Assembly (NCBI GenBank): GCA_013792055.1 | Contig: VMSQ01000214.1 | Location: 1 to 39,444, forward strand | Reading direction: 5' to 3' | Source of the DNA: Desulfobacteraceae bacterium | GTDB lineage: Bacteria; Desulfobacterota; Desulfobacteria; Desulfobacterales; ETH-SRB1 | Length of the DNA stretch: 39,444 nucleotides | Shown here: one piece after another, positions 16,514 to 25,240 of the stretch | How the letters are laid out: every line of letters begins with the position of its first letter | How positions within the stretch are numbered: the first letter of the stretch is position 1 | Notes under the pieces: generated by a model | Database searches by the model: none | Told to the model about the DNA's origin: nothing | The model's input: only the letters and a program-made list of their open reading frames with translations | Program-made: the position numbers and the translations under genes

Positions 16514-18594
16514 GCTGTTCCTGCGCCTTTTCTAAGAGGATTTGGTCCCAGTGACCTAATTCCCTCAATTGTCCTGGCCAACCACGACTCTTCAAAAAGC
16601 CCTTCCTTCGGCATTGTGTATAAGATCAAACGTTCTTCACCTAAGCCCAGGAGTTTAAGAATCTCTTTGGCTATTCCGCTCCGTTTTTCTATCAATGACC
16701 GGGTCCCAGGAAATGGAGGCTTTTCTTCGGGTGCTTCGGCCATCAAAATCCCGTCAGCTCCGAGTTGAAATGTTCGCAGCAAATCAGAGATACTGACCCT
16801 TTCCATACCAAATATCATTACGGGGACAACCTGTGGAAAGTCCCTGCCAAGAGCATCTAAATGATTAGAGGTGAAGTTGCCGTATTGAGAAAACAGGCCC
16901 ACTGTGAAAGAGTCGTCAATCTGTGATTGTCTGAGCCCCTTTTCAACCTCACAGACAATGTATCCTCTGGGACAAAGGTTTATATCGATAGCCTGCACCG
17001 GACATTCAGCGACACAGGTTCCGCATGCCTGACATTGAAAGATGTCAATATCCGCTCTCCCGTCCGCATCTACAGAAGGAATTTCCAGGGGGCAAACCTT
17101 TGCACAAGTACCGCACCCAATGCATAGCTCATGATTTAAACGTGCTCCCAGGTTGCAGTGAAGGCAACGTTGAGCTTCCTGGATGGCTTCAATTTCAGTA
17201 AAACCTGTCGCCACCTCATCAAAGTTAGGAAGTCTACTTTCTGCTGAAAGGGTTTGCGCCTTACACCTTGGCATGGACTTGGCCTTTTCCACTATACGCT
17301 CAGGGAGTCTTCGTGTCTCAGGCATTTCCGATTGCTTAGCCGTTGGCAACGATTCTCCCCTTAAAAAGAGATCTATGGAAATGGCGGCTTTTTTGCCGGC
17401 AGCAATGGCCTTGATGGCTGTGGCAGGCCCGGTCACTGCATCACCCCCGGCAAAAACCCCTGAAATTGGCATCTGCAAAGTTGTGGGGTCAGCTTTAAGA
17501 CCACCCCTTTCTGTCACAGCAATATTATCCATTTTAATAAAAGACAGGTCGGCAGCCTGACCGATTGCAACGATCACCGTATCAGCCTCTATCTCCGTGA
17601 GTTGCGTTTCATCATAGCGAGGACAAAAGGCGCCTTTTTCATCAAAAAGGCAGGTGCAAATCTTAAACTCTACACCGGAGAGCTTCCCGTTTTCTTCCAA
17701 AAATCTCTTCGGGCCATAGCAATTCAAAATGGCAATACCCTCTTCACGGGCTTCATCGATTTCAGAAACCGATGCAGGCATCTCCTCTTGTTTTTCAAGA
17801 CAAACCATTGAAACATCTTGTGCCCCTACCCGTAAAGCTGTCCTGGCTACATCGATAGCAACATTGCCCCCACCAATGACAATAACCCGTTTTCCTACAG
17901 CCACTGACTCTCCAAGAGCCACATGTCGCAAGAAGTCAACACCCTTCAGCACACCGGCAAGGTCTTCCCCTTCGACGTTTAACCTTCGGCTCAAGTGCAG
18001 ACCTGTTGCCAAAAAAACTGCATGATAGCCATCATCTTTAAGACTCTTAATTGTTATATCTTGTCCAAAGGTAACACCGGTCTTCATCTCAACACCAAGA
18101 TCTTCAATGGCTTTTATGTCTGCTGAAAGGATGTCCCTGGGGATTCTGTACCGAGGTATCCCAACGGCCATCATACCGCCAAGTAGAGGAAGTTTTTCAA
18201 AGATCGTAACATGGTGGCCAAGTAAAGCCAGATCATGAGCGGCTGAAAGAGCCGCAGGTCCAGAGCCAACTACTGCGACTTTGTATCCTGTTGATTTTTC
18301 GGGCAAGGTCACCTTATAATGGTTTGCCCATGGGCCGTCAGAGGCAAAGCGTTTCAAAGACGCTATAGAAATCGGTTCTTCTATCTGCCCGCGTTTGCAG
18401 GCTATTTCGCAGGGATGTACACATATACGGCCACAAACCCGTGGCAAAGGATTTAGTTTTCTTATTGAAGCAAATGCCTCTTCAAATCTTCTTTCAGCAA
18501 TGAACTGAACGTATTCCCGCGCATCGGTCAGAATAGGGCAGGCTATCTGACAAGGTGGAAAATCTTTATGCTCTGTATGAGTTGTATTATACAT
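16510..18594 (-). CDS. GltD-like NAD(P) oxidoreductase with ferredoxin and a cysteine-free MvhD-like C-terminal domain
   Basis: 694 aa from this ATG; the track uses a TTG nine codons upstream. Domain order: N-terminal Fe-S region (CQIACPIL...CGRICVHPCEIACKRG), FAD fold (VVGSGPAALSAAHDLALLG), NAD(P) fold (VIGGGNVAIDVARTALRVG), RCLHC followed by two ferredoxin motifs (CIGCGTCAKVCP, CQACGTCVAECP), then about 135 residues that align with MvhD but lack all its cysteines. It probably feeds NAD(P)H electrons into, or takes them from, the HdrA/MvhD complex encoded directly downstream. A promoter candidate ends at the TTG, which favours the ATG start, but no clear Shine-Dalgarno supports either. It overlaps the next gene by 4 bp. 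Confidence 0.85.
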   Translation of the reverse strand: MYNTTHTEHKDFPPCQIACPILTDAREYVQFIAERRFEEAFASIRKLNPLPRVCGRICVHPCEIACKRGQIEEPISIASLKRFASDGPWANHYKVTLPEKSTGYKVAVVGSGPAALSAAHDLALLGHHVTIFEKLPLLGGMMAVGIPRYRIPRDILSADIKAIEDLGVEMKTGVTFGQDITIKSLKDDGYHAVFLATGLHLSRRLNVEGEDLAGVLKGVDFLRHVALGESVAVGKRVIVIGGGNVAIDVARTALRVGAQDVSMVCLEKQEEMPASVSEIDEAREEGIAILNCYGPKRFLEENGKLSGVEFKICTCLFDEKGAFCPRYDETQLTEIEADTVIVAIGQAADLSFIKMDNIAVTERGGLKADPTTLQMPISGVFAGGDAVTGPATAIKAIAAGKKAAISIDLFLRGESLPTAKQSEMPETRRLPERIVEKAKSMPRCKAQTLSAESRLPNFDEVATGFTEIEAIQEAQRCLHCNLGARLNHELCIGCGTCAKVCPLEIPSVDADGRADIDIFQCQACGTCVAECPVQAIDINLCPRGYIVCEVEKGLRQSQIDDSFTVGLFSQYGNFTSNHLDALGRDFPQVVPVMIFGMERVSISDLLRTFQLGADGILMAEAPEEKPPFPGTRSLIEKRSGIAKEILKLLGLGEERLILYTMPKEGLFEESWLARTIEGIRSLGPNPLRKGAGTA

Positions 18595-18620
18595 TTTACG
18601 ATTAATTACTTTCTTATGCA

Positions 18621-18650
18621 ATTATACACAGAACCTTTTTCACCTCTTAA
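18621..18650 (-). promoter_or_regulatory. Candidate sigma70-type promoter for Hdr module 1
   Basis: In transcript sense TTAAGA (18650-18645), an 18-base spacer and a perfect TATAAT (18626-18621) lie in the 55-bp gap between the kinase gene and the GltD-like gene. Transcription would begin close to or after the upstream TTG codon. This is a pattern match only; the -35 box matches 4 of 6 positions. Confidence 0.3.
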
Positions 18651-18676
18651 CCAGCAGATGCTATCGCAATATTAGT

Positions 18677-20161
18677 CTATTTCTCCAGCGGAAGAGAAAC
18701 TATAAACATAGTGCCTTTCCCAACTTCGCTCTCTACACTGATAGTGCCTCGATGGGCATCCACAACACGTTTCACAATATAAAGGCCAAGACCTGATCCG
18801 CCTATGCTCTTTGTCTGTTCAGTTTTAATGCGATAAAACCTGTCAAAAATATGGTCCAAGTCACCTTTTTCAATACCTATTCCATTATCAACTACCTTTA
18901 AACGAAGATCCTTGCCGGCCTTTTTCAATTCAACCTGCACCTGTCCACCGGTTGACGTGTATTTAATAGCATTGCTGATGAGGTTAACAAAAACAGCTTC
19001 TATTCCGGTTCTGTCGCCACTTAATAGAGGGAGGTTCTCAACAATCTTTACATCAAAGTTAATGTTCTTGTCTTTAGAAGATAAAGTCATTATGTCGATG
19101 CTTCTATGCAAAATCTCTCCTAAATCTAAGGGCTCTATCTCTACAACAGCCTTACCTTCTTCAATACGGCGTAAGTCTAAAAGATCATTCACAAGAGCGA
19201 TCATTCGTTTTGTCCTTTGCTTAGCCTTGCCCAAAAGCTCTTTCTGTTTTGTGGTAATATCGCCGGCAAGGCCATCTAAAACCACTGATAGTTGCATCAG
19301 TAAAGCACTCAAGGGAGCCTTCAGCTCATGGGAAACCATAGAAACAAGATCGCCTTTCAATTGATCCATAGTTTTTTTCTGAGAAACATCATGAAGCATA
19401 GATACAGAGCCGATAGTTTTACCATTATCACCTTCTATTGAATTTGTAAGGACACGCATCATCATGCCCCCAATCTCTACCGAGCCGACTTTCTGATGCC
19501 CGAAAGAATGTCCGGAACGGCTCAAATTCATAGACTCCGTTATAAATGATACAAGATCTGCGTTTTTTAAGGTTTCCCCGATAGGAAGGCCAAGCGCAGT
19601 ATCACCTTGCAGGCCAAACAGATCAGCCGCCTTAGAATTATAAAAAACAATACGCTCATGATGATCGGTAACAATTAAACCTTCCGGAATGGCATTCATT
19701 ATAGCACGCACTGTATCTTCATCATAGCTGTCCTTCTTCAGAATCGACAGCCTCTGCTTCTTTAATATCTCAAGCTGACGGGCAAGTGTAAATCTCTCCA
19801 CCACTCTGTCCATCTTGGTCCAGAACCGCTCAATTGTAAATGTTTTCCGGATGCAGTCATATGCTCCTGCATGAATTGCCTCTATCGCCTCTTCACCGCA
19901 GTCAGCAGACATAGCCATGACCAGTATCCTGCTCTTAGTCTTCTTGAGAACCTCAATGATTGACATAGCTCCCAGACCGGGAAGTTCCAGGGAAAGGAGC
20001 AATATATCAACCTCTCTACGGTATTTTCCCAGAATCTGTAAGGCTCCCTTACTGCTTTGGGCTGTACGAACCTCAAAACCTTTACCTAACAAGAGCTGAC
20101 TGCACTTATTCAAAATAGCTACATCATTGTCAACCACCAGCATTTTTGGCTTGGTCAACAT
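18677..20161 (-). CDS. Cytosolic REC-PAS-HisKA-HATPase sensor kinase with degenerate receiver
   Basis: 494 aa with no membrane segment. Residues about 5-120 form a receiver domain that keeps the acidic pocket (D11, D13), Ser85 and Lys106 but has Ser57 (codon TCC) where the phospho-accepting Asp should be (LLLSLELPG). A PAS domain follows (about 151-255, AIMNAIPEGLIVTD), then the H-box with His278 (SHELKAP), N-box (NLISNAIKYT), DNGIGI and GGSGLGL ATP-binding motifs. It is probably a soluble kinase sensing an internal signal, partnered with one of the two stand-alone receivers just upstream. No DNA-binding regulator lies beside it, so its output is unknown. Confidence 0.92.
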   Translation of the reverse strand: MLTKPKMLVVDNDVAILNKCSQLLLGKGFEVRTAQSSKGALQILGKYRREVDILLLSLELPGLGAMSIIEVLKKTKSRILVMAMSADCGEEAIEAIHAGAYDCIRKTFTIERFWTKMDRVVERFTLARQLEILKKQRLSILKKDSYDEDTVRAIMNAIPEGLIVTDHHERIVFYNSKAADLFGLQGDTALGLPIGETLKNADLVSFITESMNLSRSGHSFGHQKVGSVEIGGMMMRVLTNSIEGDNGKTIGSVSMLHDVSQKKTMDQLKGDLVSMVSHELKAPLSALLMQLSVVLDGLAGDITTKQKELLGKAKQRTKRMIALVNDLLDLRRIEEGKAVVEIEPLDLGEILHRSIDIMTLSSKDKNINFDVKIVENLPLLSGDRTGIEAVFVNLISNAIKYTSTGGQVQVELKKAGKDLRLKVVDNGIGIEKGDLDHIFDRFYRIKTEQTKSIGGSGLGLYIVKRVVDAHRGTISVESEVGKGTMFIVSLPLEK

Positions 20162-20169
20162 ATGGCTTT

Positions 20170-20556
20170 CTACTCCTCTCGTTTAAGCAAAACTTCAATT
20201 CTCTCTACCAGCTCCTCAGGTTCAACCGGCTTGGCGATATAATCGTCGGCTTCTGTCATAAGCCCCATTTCTTTGGTAAATGATGTCTTAAACATCTCTT
20301 GGCTAACAGCCGTTAAAAGGATTACGGGGATACGGTTTAATTCCGGATCTGCCTTCATGACGACACAGACATCGTAACCATTCATCTCGGGCATCATAAC
20401 GTCTAAAATAACTAGATCCGGCTGTTCAGATCTTGCCATGTTAAGCCCTTCCTTACCGTCATAGGCCAAGCTTACCTTGAAAGCCTTGCTTTCCAGAATA
20501 AGCTTTGTTGCCTCACAAAAGTCAAGATCATCATCAACTAAAAGTATTTTTTTCAT
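20170..20556 (-). CDS. Stand-alone response regulator receiver
   Basis: 128 aa, a single REC domain with no output domain. Canonical residues are present: DDD near the N-terminus, phospho-accepting Asp in DLVILDVMMPEMNG, LTA, and Lys in DDYIAKPVEPEE. The loop before DDY is a few residues longer than usual, as in the neighbouring receiver. It lies 8 bp before the sensor kinase and 26 bp after the other receiver, so the three probably form one unit. It may act by protein contact or as a phosphorelay intermediate; the target cannot be told from sequence. Confidence 0.92.
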   Translation of the reverse strand: MKKILLVDDDLDFCEATKLILESKAFKVSLAYDGKEGLNMARSEQPDLVILDVMMPEMNGYDVCVVMKADPELNRIPVILLTAVSQEMFKTSFTKEMGLMTEADDYIAKPVEPEELVERIEVLLKREE

Positions 20557-20582
20557 CTGCTCTCTCTAAATTAATTCTTCTT

Positions 20583-20990
20583 TTATGCCTTTCCGATTTT
20601 GTTCAATATTTTTGCAACTCTCTCCTGCAATACCTTGCTCTCGATAGGTTTTTCCACATAATCATCCACATCAAGTCTTACTCCGGTCTCCAGTTCATAA
20701 CGACGTTGACTGGCATCTTCTCGAACAGAAGTAAGAATGATGATAGGCATCTTCGCATACTTGGCGCGTCTCGGATCTTTGAGTTCTTTGCAAACGGCAA
20801 ATCCGTCCATCTTTGGCATAAGGAGGTCAAGTATAAGTAAATCCGGGCATTCGGTCTTTAATCTGGCCAAACATTCCTCGCCATCAGCAGCGGTCACAAC
20901 TGTATGACCTGCAGCTTCAAGAATAATTTGTAAGGTTTCTCTCATATCCGGGTCATCATCTACCACCATAATTTTGGCTCCTGATCCCAT
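20583..20990 (-). CDS. Stand-alone response regulator receiver
   Basis: 135 aa from the ATG chosen here (MGSGAKIMVVDDDPD), eight codons inside the track start, because a near-perfect AAAGGAGGTG lies just upstream of it. It is a single REC domain with phospho-accepting Asp in DLLILDLLMPKMDG, Thr in ILTS and Lys in DDYVEKPIE. It has no output domain. It resembles the next receiver and probably arose with it by duplication. It is the first gene of the signalling island and follows a repeat-rich 273-bp gap after metF2. Confidence 0.92.
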   Translation of the reverse strand: MGSGAKIMVVDDDPDMRETLQIILEAAGHTVVTAADGEECLARLKTECPDLLILDLLMPKMDGFAVCKELKDPRRAKYAKMPIIILTSVREDASQRRYELETGVRLDVDDYVEKPIESKVLQERVAKILNKIGKA

Positions 20991-21035
20991 TTGACACCTC
21001 CTTTGTATGGTCATTGGTCATAAAATTGAATATTG

Positions 21036-21111
21036 CCTGCCCGCCATCGCACTCGCCGTAACCAGATATGCGAAATTCAAGCGCTTGTGCTCAGGCGAGG
21101 CGGGCGGGTCG
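21036..21111 (-). repeat. GC-rich inverted repeat, unit 1
   Basis: The arms CCTGCCCGCC and AGGCGGGCGGG (plus strand) enclose a longer AT-richer centre. The outer arms are nearly identical to those of unit 2, so both are probably copies of one mobile or REP-like palindrome, with a longer, diverged centre here. Confidence 0.6.
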
Positions 21112-21140
21112 ATTGAATATTGAAGATTTGTGGAATCGCT

Positions 21141-21184
21141 CCTGCCCGCCATCGGCTTCGCCTTCAGGCGAGGCGGGCGGGTCG
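21141..21184 (-). repeat. GC-rich nested hairpin, unit 2
   Basis: CCTGCCCGCC and GGCGGGCGGG form the outer stem, with an inner TCGCCT-GA-AGGCGA stem in transcript sense. It is a very strong potential RNA or cruciform hairpin between metF2 and the two-component genes. No T-run follows, so a simple intrinsic terminator is doubtful. Confidence 0.6.
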
Positions 21185-21263
21185 CTCCATTAATTCATAT
21201 AAAATTGACAGAATTCCTTCAATATTCAATATTCAATATTCAATATCCAATATCCAATGATCA

Positions 21264-22181
21264 CTAAATTACCGGTCTTGGCATAAGTCCTGCCTTCTCC
21301 ACAATCTCTGGCACAATATCTTCCCATGCTACTGCCATAATATGAACTCCATGAATTCCATCTATTTCTTTGAGCAGCTCAATGGTTTCCAGACAAATTT
21401 TAACGCCTTCTTCTTTTGCATCTTTTGCATCCGCCATACGATCAACCAATTCCTTTGGTACGCTTAATCCAGATACATTATTCCTCATATAACGCGCCAT
21501 ACCAACAGACTTCACAGGGATTACTCCAGCAAGTATATGGACTTTCTGATCCAAGCCTCGGTCTCTGACCATTTCCATCCATCTGATAAATTTCGGAACA
21601 TCAAAAATAGCCTGAGTCTGAATAAAGTCTGCACCAGCCTTGATTTTTTTTGCCAGGCGGGTAACACGAAATTCAAAAGGATCGGCAAAAGGGTTGGCTG
21701 CTGCTCCAAGGAAAAGTGGCACCTCTCCTGAGATATCATCTCCGGATAAGAATTTTTTTTCATCGCGCATCTTCTTTAAGGTCTGAATAAGCTGCATAGA
21801 ATCAATGTCATATACGCCCTTGGCGGTAGGGTGGTTGCCGAACTTCTGATGATCACCGGAAAGGCACAATACATTTCGAATCCCAAGTGCAACTGCCCCT
21901 AAGATATCGCTCTGAATAGCAAGACGATTCCTATCCCGCACGACCATCTGCATTACAGGTTCTACATTAACTTGTTTTAAAAGAACACACCCGCTCAGAC
22001 TTGACATACGAACAATTGCCGTCTGATTATCAGTTACATTTAATGCATCGCAATGGAATTTAAGAAGTTCTCCCTTTCTCTGAATCACTTTTACAGAAGT
22101 ACCCTTTGGAGGACCACATTCAGCAGTTACAGCAAACTGCCCGCTGGATAAAATTTTTTCTAAATTACTACCCGATTTCAT
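21264..22181 (-). CDS. metF: Methylenetetrahydrofolate reductase, copy 2
   Basis: 305 aa from the ATG at 22181 (MKSGSNLEK); the track's GTG three codons earlier overlaps the mvhD stop as GTGA and is also possible. Signatures: VTAECGPPKGTS, DALNVTDNQ, MVVRDRNRLAIQSDILGAVALGIRNVLCLSGDH, GADFIQTQAIFD and C-terminal GVHIMAVAWE. It is the last gene of Hdr module 2, coupled to mvhD, whereas its probable partner metV2 lies upstream beyond hdrA. It diverges clearly from MetF1, so the two may work in different complexes, different flux directions or with different electron partners. Confidence 0.92.
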   Translation of the reverse strand: MKSGSNLEKILSSGQFAVTAECGPPKGTSVKVIQRKGELLKFHCDALNVTDNQTAIVRMSSLSGCVLLKQVNVEPVMQMVVRDRNRLAIQSDILGAVALGIRNVLCLSGDHQKFGNHPTAKGVYDIDSMQLIQTLKKMRDEKKFLSGDDISGEVPLFLGAAANPFADPFEFRVTRLAKKIKAGADFIQTQAIFDVPKFIRWMEMVRDRGLDQKVHILAGVIPVKSVGMARYMRNNVSGLSVPKELVDRMADAKDAKEEGVKICLETIELLKEIDGIHGVHIMAVAWEDIVPEIVEKAGLMPRPVI

Positions 22182-22186
22182 AATAA

Positions 22187-22627
22187 TCACTCTTCCTTTG
22201 AGTTAGATATTGCTTTGGTCTTCAATGGTATTGGGCCCAAACTTCTGACCGTTTCAGTAACTTCTCTGGCGACCTCACAAAATTTCCGGGCTTCGCCGGC
22301 TGAAATATTATATATCTCCAACCTTTCTTTTTCTATAGACAGCTTGCCCAGGAGATTTTTAACATATTGAACCCGTTTCCTGGCCCTGTAATTCCCTGAA
22401 GAATACTCGCATTTTCCTTCCGAACATCCCACCAGGCAGACGCCATCTGCCCCGTTTTCCAAAGCCTTTAATATATGTATTGCCCCTATTGTTCCTATGC
22501 AAGGCACCTTGACAATCCTTATATTCGACGGGTACTGCATTTTTAACGATCCTGCCAGATCAGCCGAGCAAGACGGACAGTAATTACAGCAAAAGGCAAG
22601 AATTAAAGGCTCAAATTTACCTTTCAT
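22187..22627 (-). CDS. mvhD: MvhD-type 2Fe-2S electron-transfer subunit (module 2)
   Basis: 146 aa from ATG 22627 (MKGKFEPLILAFCCNYC). The track start (GTG 22660) lies inside a GTGAACC heptamer repeat, so its 11 extra residues are probably not real. MvhD cysteines are present: CCNYCPSCSADLAG, VPCIGTIG and VGCSEGKCEY. It links the 856-aa HdrA just upstream to MetF2 just downstream. No strong Shine-Dalgarno is visible at either start. Closely related to the module 1 MvhD. Confidence 0.88.
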   Translation of the reverse strand: MKGKFEPLILAFCCNYCPSCSADLAGSLKMQYPSNIRIVKVPCIGTIGAIHILKALENGADGVCLVGCSEGKCEYSSGNYRARKRVQYVKNLLGKLSIEKERLEIYNISAGEARKFCEVAREVTETVRSLGPIPLKTKAISNSKEE

Positions 22628-22646
22628 TGGATATGTTCCATTTGCC

Positions 22647-22673
22647 GGTTCATGGTTCACAGTTCACGGTTAC
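22647..22673 (-). repeat. GTGAACC heptamer array after hdrA stop
   Basis: In transcript sense CCGTGAA, CTGTGAA and CCATGAA units begin directly at the stop codon of the 856-aa HdrA. An inverted copy of the same motif lies at 25337-25362, on the other side of that gene. Confidence 0.75.
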
Positions 22674-25240
22674 AAAAACGCTTCACATTCAGTTAGTATC
22701 AAATCGTTATTGAAATGTTCTAATGAAATTGCCTTAACAGGACACTCTACAGCGCAAATACCACACCCGAAGCATTTTTGCGGCTCAATATATGGCTTGC
22801 CCATACCATTTATAATCAGCGCACCAGCAGGACAAATCCTGGCACATGTGAGGCATGCAACACATAATTTCAGATCAATTGATGCTACTTCTGTATTAGT
22901 TGAAATATATTCCCTGGAAAGAACTGTTACCGCCTTAGCTGCAGCGGCCTGCGCCTGAGAAATAGCTTCATCAATGGGCTTTGGGGAATGAACAAGCCCT
23001 GCAAAATAGATACCCTTTGCGGTAAATTCAACGGGTTTGAATTTTTTGTGAGCTTCTTTTAAAAAACCATCTTGATCAACAGGCAGCTTAAAAAGCTTTG
23101 CCAGATTTTCATTATTTCCAGGAACAATAGCTGTCTGCAAAGTAACAAAGTCGGGTTGAATAATTAAATCTTCTCCAAGCAAATTATCTTTCACCCTGAC
23201 CATTAGCTTGCCATCTTGGTCTTCTTCAACCTCTGGTTTGCCGTCGAGTTTATACCTGATAAATACTATCCCTTTATCCCGGGCTTCTGTGTATAAATCT
23301 TCTATTAAGCCGTATGTTCTCATATCCCTGTAGAGCACATATATTTCCATGTCTGGATTTAGTTTTTTAAGCTCCATGGCATTTCGAAGTGCACTGGAAC
23401 AGCAAATTTTACTGCAATATGGCCTTTCAGGTTCCCTTGAGCCTACACAGAGTATAAAGACCCAGGTGTTTGCCTTTTCGATTGTATTGGGTTCTTCAGA
23501 TAAGATTTTATCTGTATGGAACCAGATTAAAACACGGGAATTCTTTCCGTAAAGGTACTCACTGGTTCTAAGAAAATCCGCCCCTGTTGATATAATAGTA
23601 ACACCGTGCTTAATGTTTTTTGTTTCAGTTGAACTCGAGATTGCTATTCTGGTACTGAAATTACCTGCATATCCATCCGTATGTTTAACCTCGGAATTAA
23701 GACAAACATCAATCAGAGGGTGATTTTCTACTTTATCTATAAGTTCTTTAATATAGGACTTTACATCTTCACCCTTAAAAGTCTTCCTCAGTTTAAGGGC
23801 ATGTCCTCCAAGCTTATTGGTTTTTTCTACAAGATATACTTTATATCCCTGATCGGCTAAACACAGGCCGCTTACCATGCCGGTTACACCGCCACCAATG
23901 ATAAGCCCTGCCGGCACCGGTTTTTGCTCAGTCACTTCAAAAGGCTCAGGTAATGCCACTTTGGATACTGCGTTCAGCGATGAAGCACAGGCGGCTGCGC
24001 TGGCCTCTGTTATGGATTCAGAAATATCTTTGGGAGCATTAAAGGCCCCGCACACATAAATGCCCGGGATAGATGTGTTAACCGGTGTAAAACTGCTGGT
24101 TTCTACGAAATTATTTTTATCAAGAGTTATGCCGAGATTTCCAGCAAGTCTTACAGCGTCATGAGAAGGTTCTAAACCAAGAGAAAGAACCACCATATTG
24201 AATATTTCTTCATAGATATTCCCCTGTTCATCAGCATAACGAATTAAAAGGTCATCAGTACCTGAAACCGGGAAGACATTGTGAACCTTTGATCTAACAA
24301 AGCGAATATTATCTTCATTTTTCGCATGATTGTAATATCTCTCATGATCCTTCCCGCATACCCTCATATCCATGAAAAAAATAGTGGCATTCAACATTTT
24401 GTTGCTTCGCCTGGCAAGAATCGCCTGTTTAATCGCATACATACAACAAACAGATGAACAGTAATTATGATAAATATCTCGCGACCCTATACACTGAAGC
24501 CATGCAATGTTTGATGGTTCCTTTCTATCAGAAGGTCTAACCAAATGACCACCATAAGGACCATTGAGGCTGTGAATTCTCTCAAATTCCATACTGGTAA
24601 TGACGTTGGGAAGTTTATCATAATCATAATATGGAGGAATTATAGAATCAAAACCTGCGGCAAAGATAATTGACCCTACATTAAGAGAAATATTCTGTTC
24701 TTTTTGATCAAAATCTATGGCTTTTTCCATGCAAGCTTCCTTGCAAATATTGCATCCAGCTTCTGTAAAGTGGAGGCAGTTTTTTCTGTCAATCACATAG
24801 CTGTTGGGAGCGGCCTCAGGAAATTCTAAATATATAACTTTTCTTTTTCCCAGGCCTTCGTTAAATTCGTCATTAACCTCCTCAGGACATCTTTCTGCAC
24901 ACAAGCCACAGTTAGTACATTTATCGATATCAACATATCTCGGGTGCTGAATTATTGTTGCCTCAAAATCTCCTGAACTACCTTTAATGTCTTTAACCTC
25001 TGATAAAGTTAATATCTTTATATTTGTATGTGAAATACACTCCATATGCTTGTCAGATCTAATACAAAAAGAGCAGTCGTTGAGAGGATATGTCTTATCA
25101 AGTTGAGCTGTTTTACCGCCAATAAACGACGCCTTCTCAATCAAGTAAACAAAATACCCTGAATCAGCCAAGTCAAGGCTTGCCTGTATTCCAGCAATAC
25201 CTCCGCCGATTACTAATACTGATCCAACTTTAGAAAACAT
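22670..25240 (-). CDS. hdrA: HdrA-like protein with two fused FAD/Fe-S modules (856 aa)
   Basis: First module: FAD fold (VLVIGGGIAGIQASLDLAD), cysteine motif NDCSFCIRSDKHMECISHTN, ferredoxin CTNCGLCAERCP. Second module: FAD fold (LIIGGGVTGMVSGLCLADQG), C-terminal ferredoxins CVACLTCARICP and CFGCGICAVECP. It lacks the FICHCGxNI domain found between the modules of the 1009-aa and split HdrA. The first-module cluster motif departs from the usual SICILxPKxxExxRHPN. It is probably the flavin hub serving MvhD and MetF2/MetV2. The leader is very AT-rich with no visible Shine-Dalgarno. The gene is flanked by inverted GTGAACC-type heptamers. Confidence 0.9.
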   Translation of the reverse strand: MFSKVGSVLVIGGGIAGIQASLDLADSGYFVYLIEKASFIGGKTAQLDKTYPLNDCSFCIRSDKHMECISHTNIKILTLSEVKDIKGSSGDFEATIIQHPRYVDIDKCTNCGLCAERCPEEVNDEFNEGLGKRKVIYLEFPEAAPNSYVIDRKNCLHFTEAGCNICKEACMEKAIDFDQKEQNISLNVGSIIFAAGFDSIIPPYYDYDKLPNVITSMEFERIHSLNGPYGGHLVRPSDRKEPSNIAWLQCIGSRDIYHNYCSSVCCMYAIKQAILARRSNKMLNATIFFMDMRVCGKDHERYYNHAKNEDNIRFVRSKVHNVFPVSGTDDLLIRYADEQGNIYEEIFNMVVLSLGLEPSHDAVRLAGNLGITLDKNNFVETSSFTPVNTSIPGIYVCGAFNAPKDISESITEASAAACASSLNAVSKVALPEPFEVTEQKPVPAGLIIGGGVTGMVSGLCLADQGYKVYLVEKTNKLGGHALKLRKTFKGEDVKSYIKELIDKVENHPLIDVCLNSEVKHTDGYAGNFSTRIAISSSTETKNIKHGVTIISTGADFLRTSEYLYGKNSRVLIWFHTDKILSEEPNTIEKANTWVFILCVGSREPERPYCSKICCSSALRNAMELKKLNPDMEIYVLYRDMRTYGLIEDLYTEARDKGIVFIRYKLDGKPEVEEDQDGKLMVRVKDNLLGEDLIIQPDFVTLQTAIVPGNNENLAKLFKLPVDQDGFLKEAHKKFKPVEFTAKGIYFAGLVHSPKPIDEAISQAQAAAAKAVTVLSREYISTNTEVASIDLKLCVACLTCARICPAGALIINGMGKPYIEPQKCFGCGICAVECPVKAISLEHFNNDLILTECEAFL

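Larger units (their letters stand above)
20991..21263 (-). repeat. metF2-receiver gap: composite repeat with two GC-rich hairpins
   Basis: Transcript order after the metF2 stop: ATTGGAT/ATTGAAT 7-mers, the core GAATTCTGTCAATTTTA (plus 21201-21230), a GC-rich hairpin, GCGATTCCACAAAT, inverted TTCAATA 7-mers, a second GC-rich hairpin, and another TCAATTTTATGACC block before the receiver Shine-Dalgarno. The outer 7-mers are complementary to each other. It holds no ORF of note. It could separate metF2 from the signalling genes, but the hairpins lack U-tracts. Confidence 0.8.

Noticed and set aside
22628-22660. Extended N-terminus of the module 2 MvhD
   Set aside because: The GTG start lies inside a heptamer array and the extra residues are not family-like.
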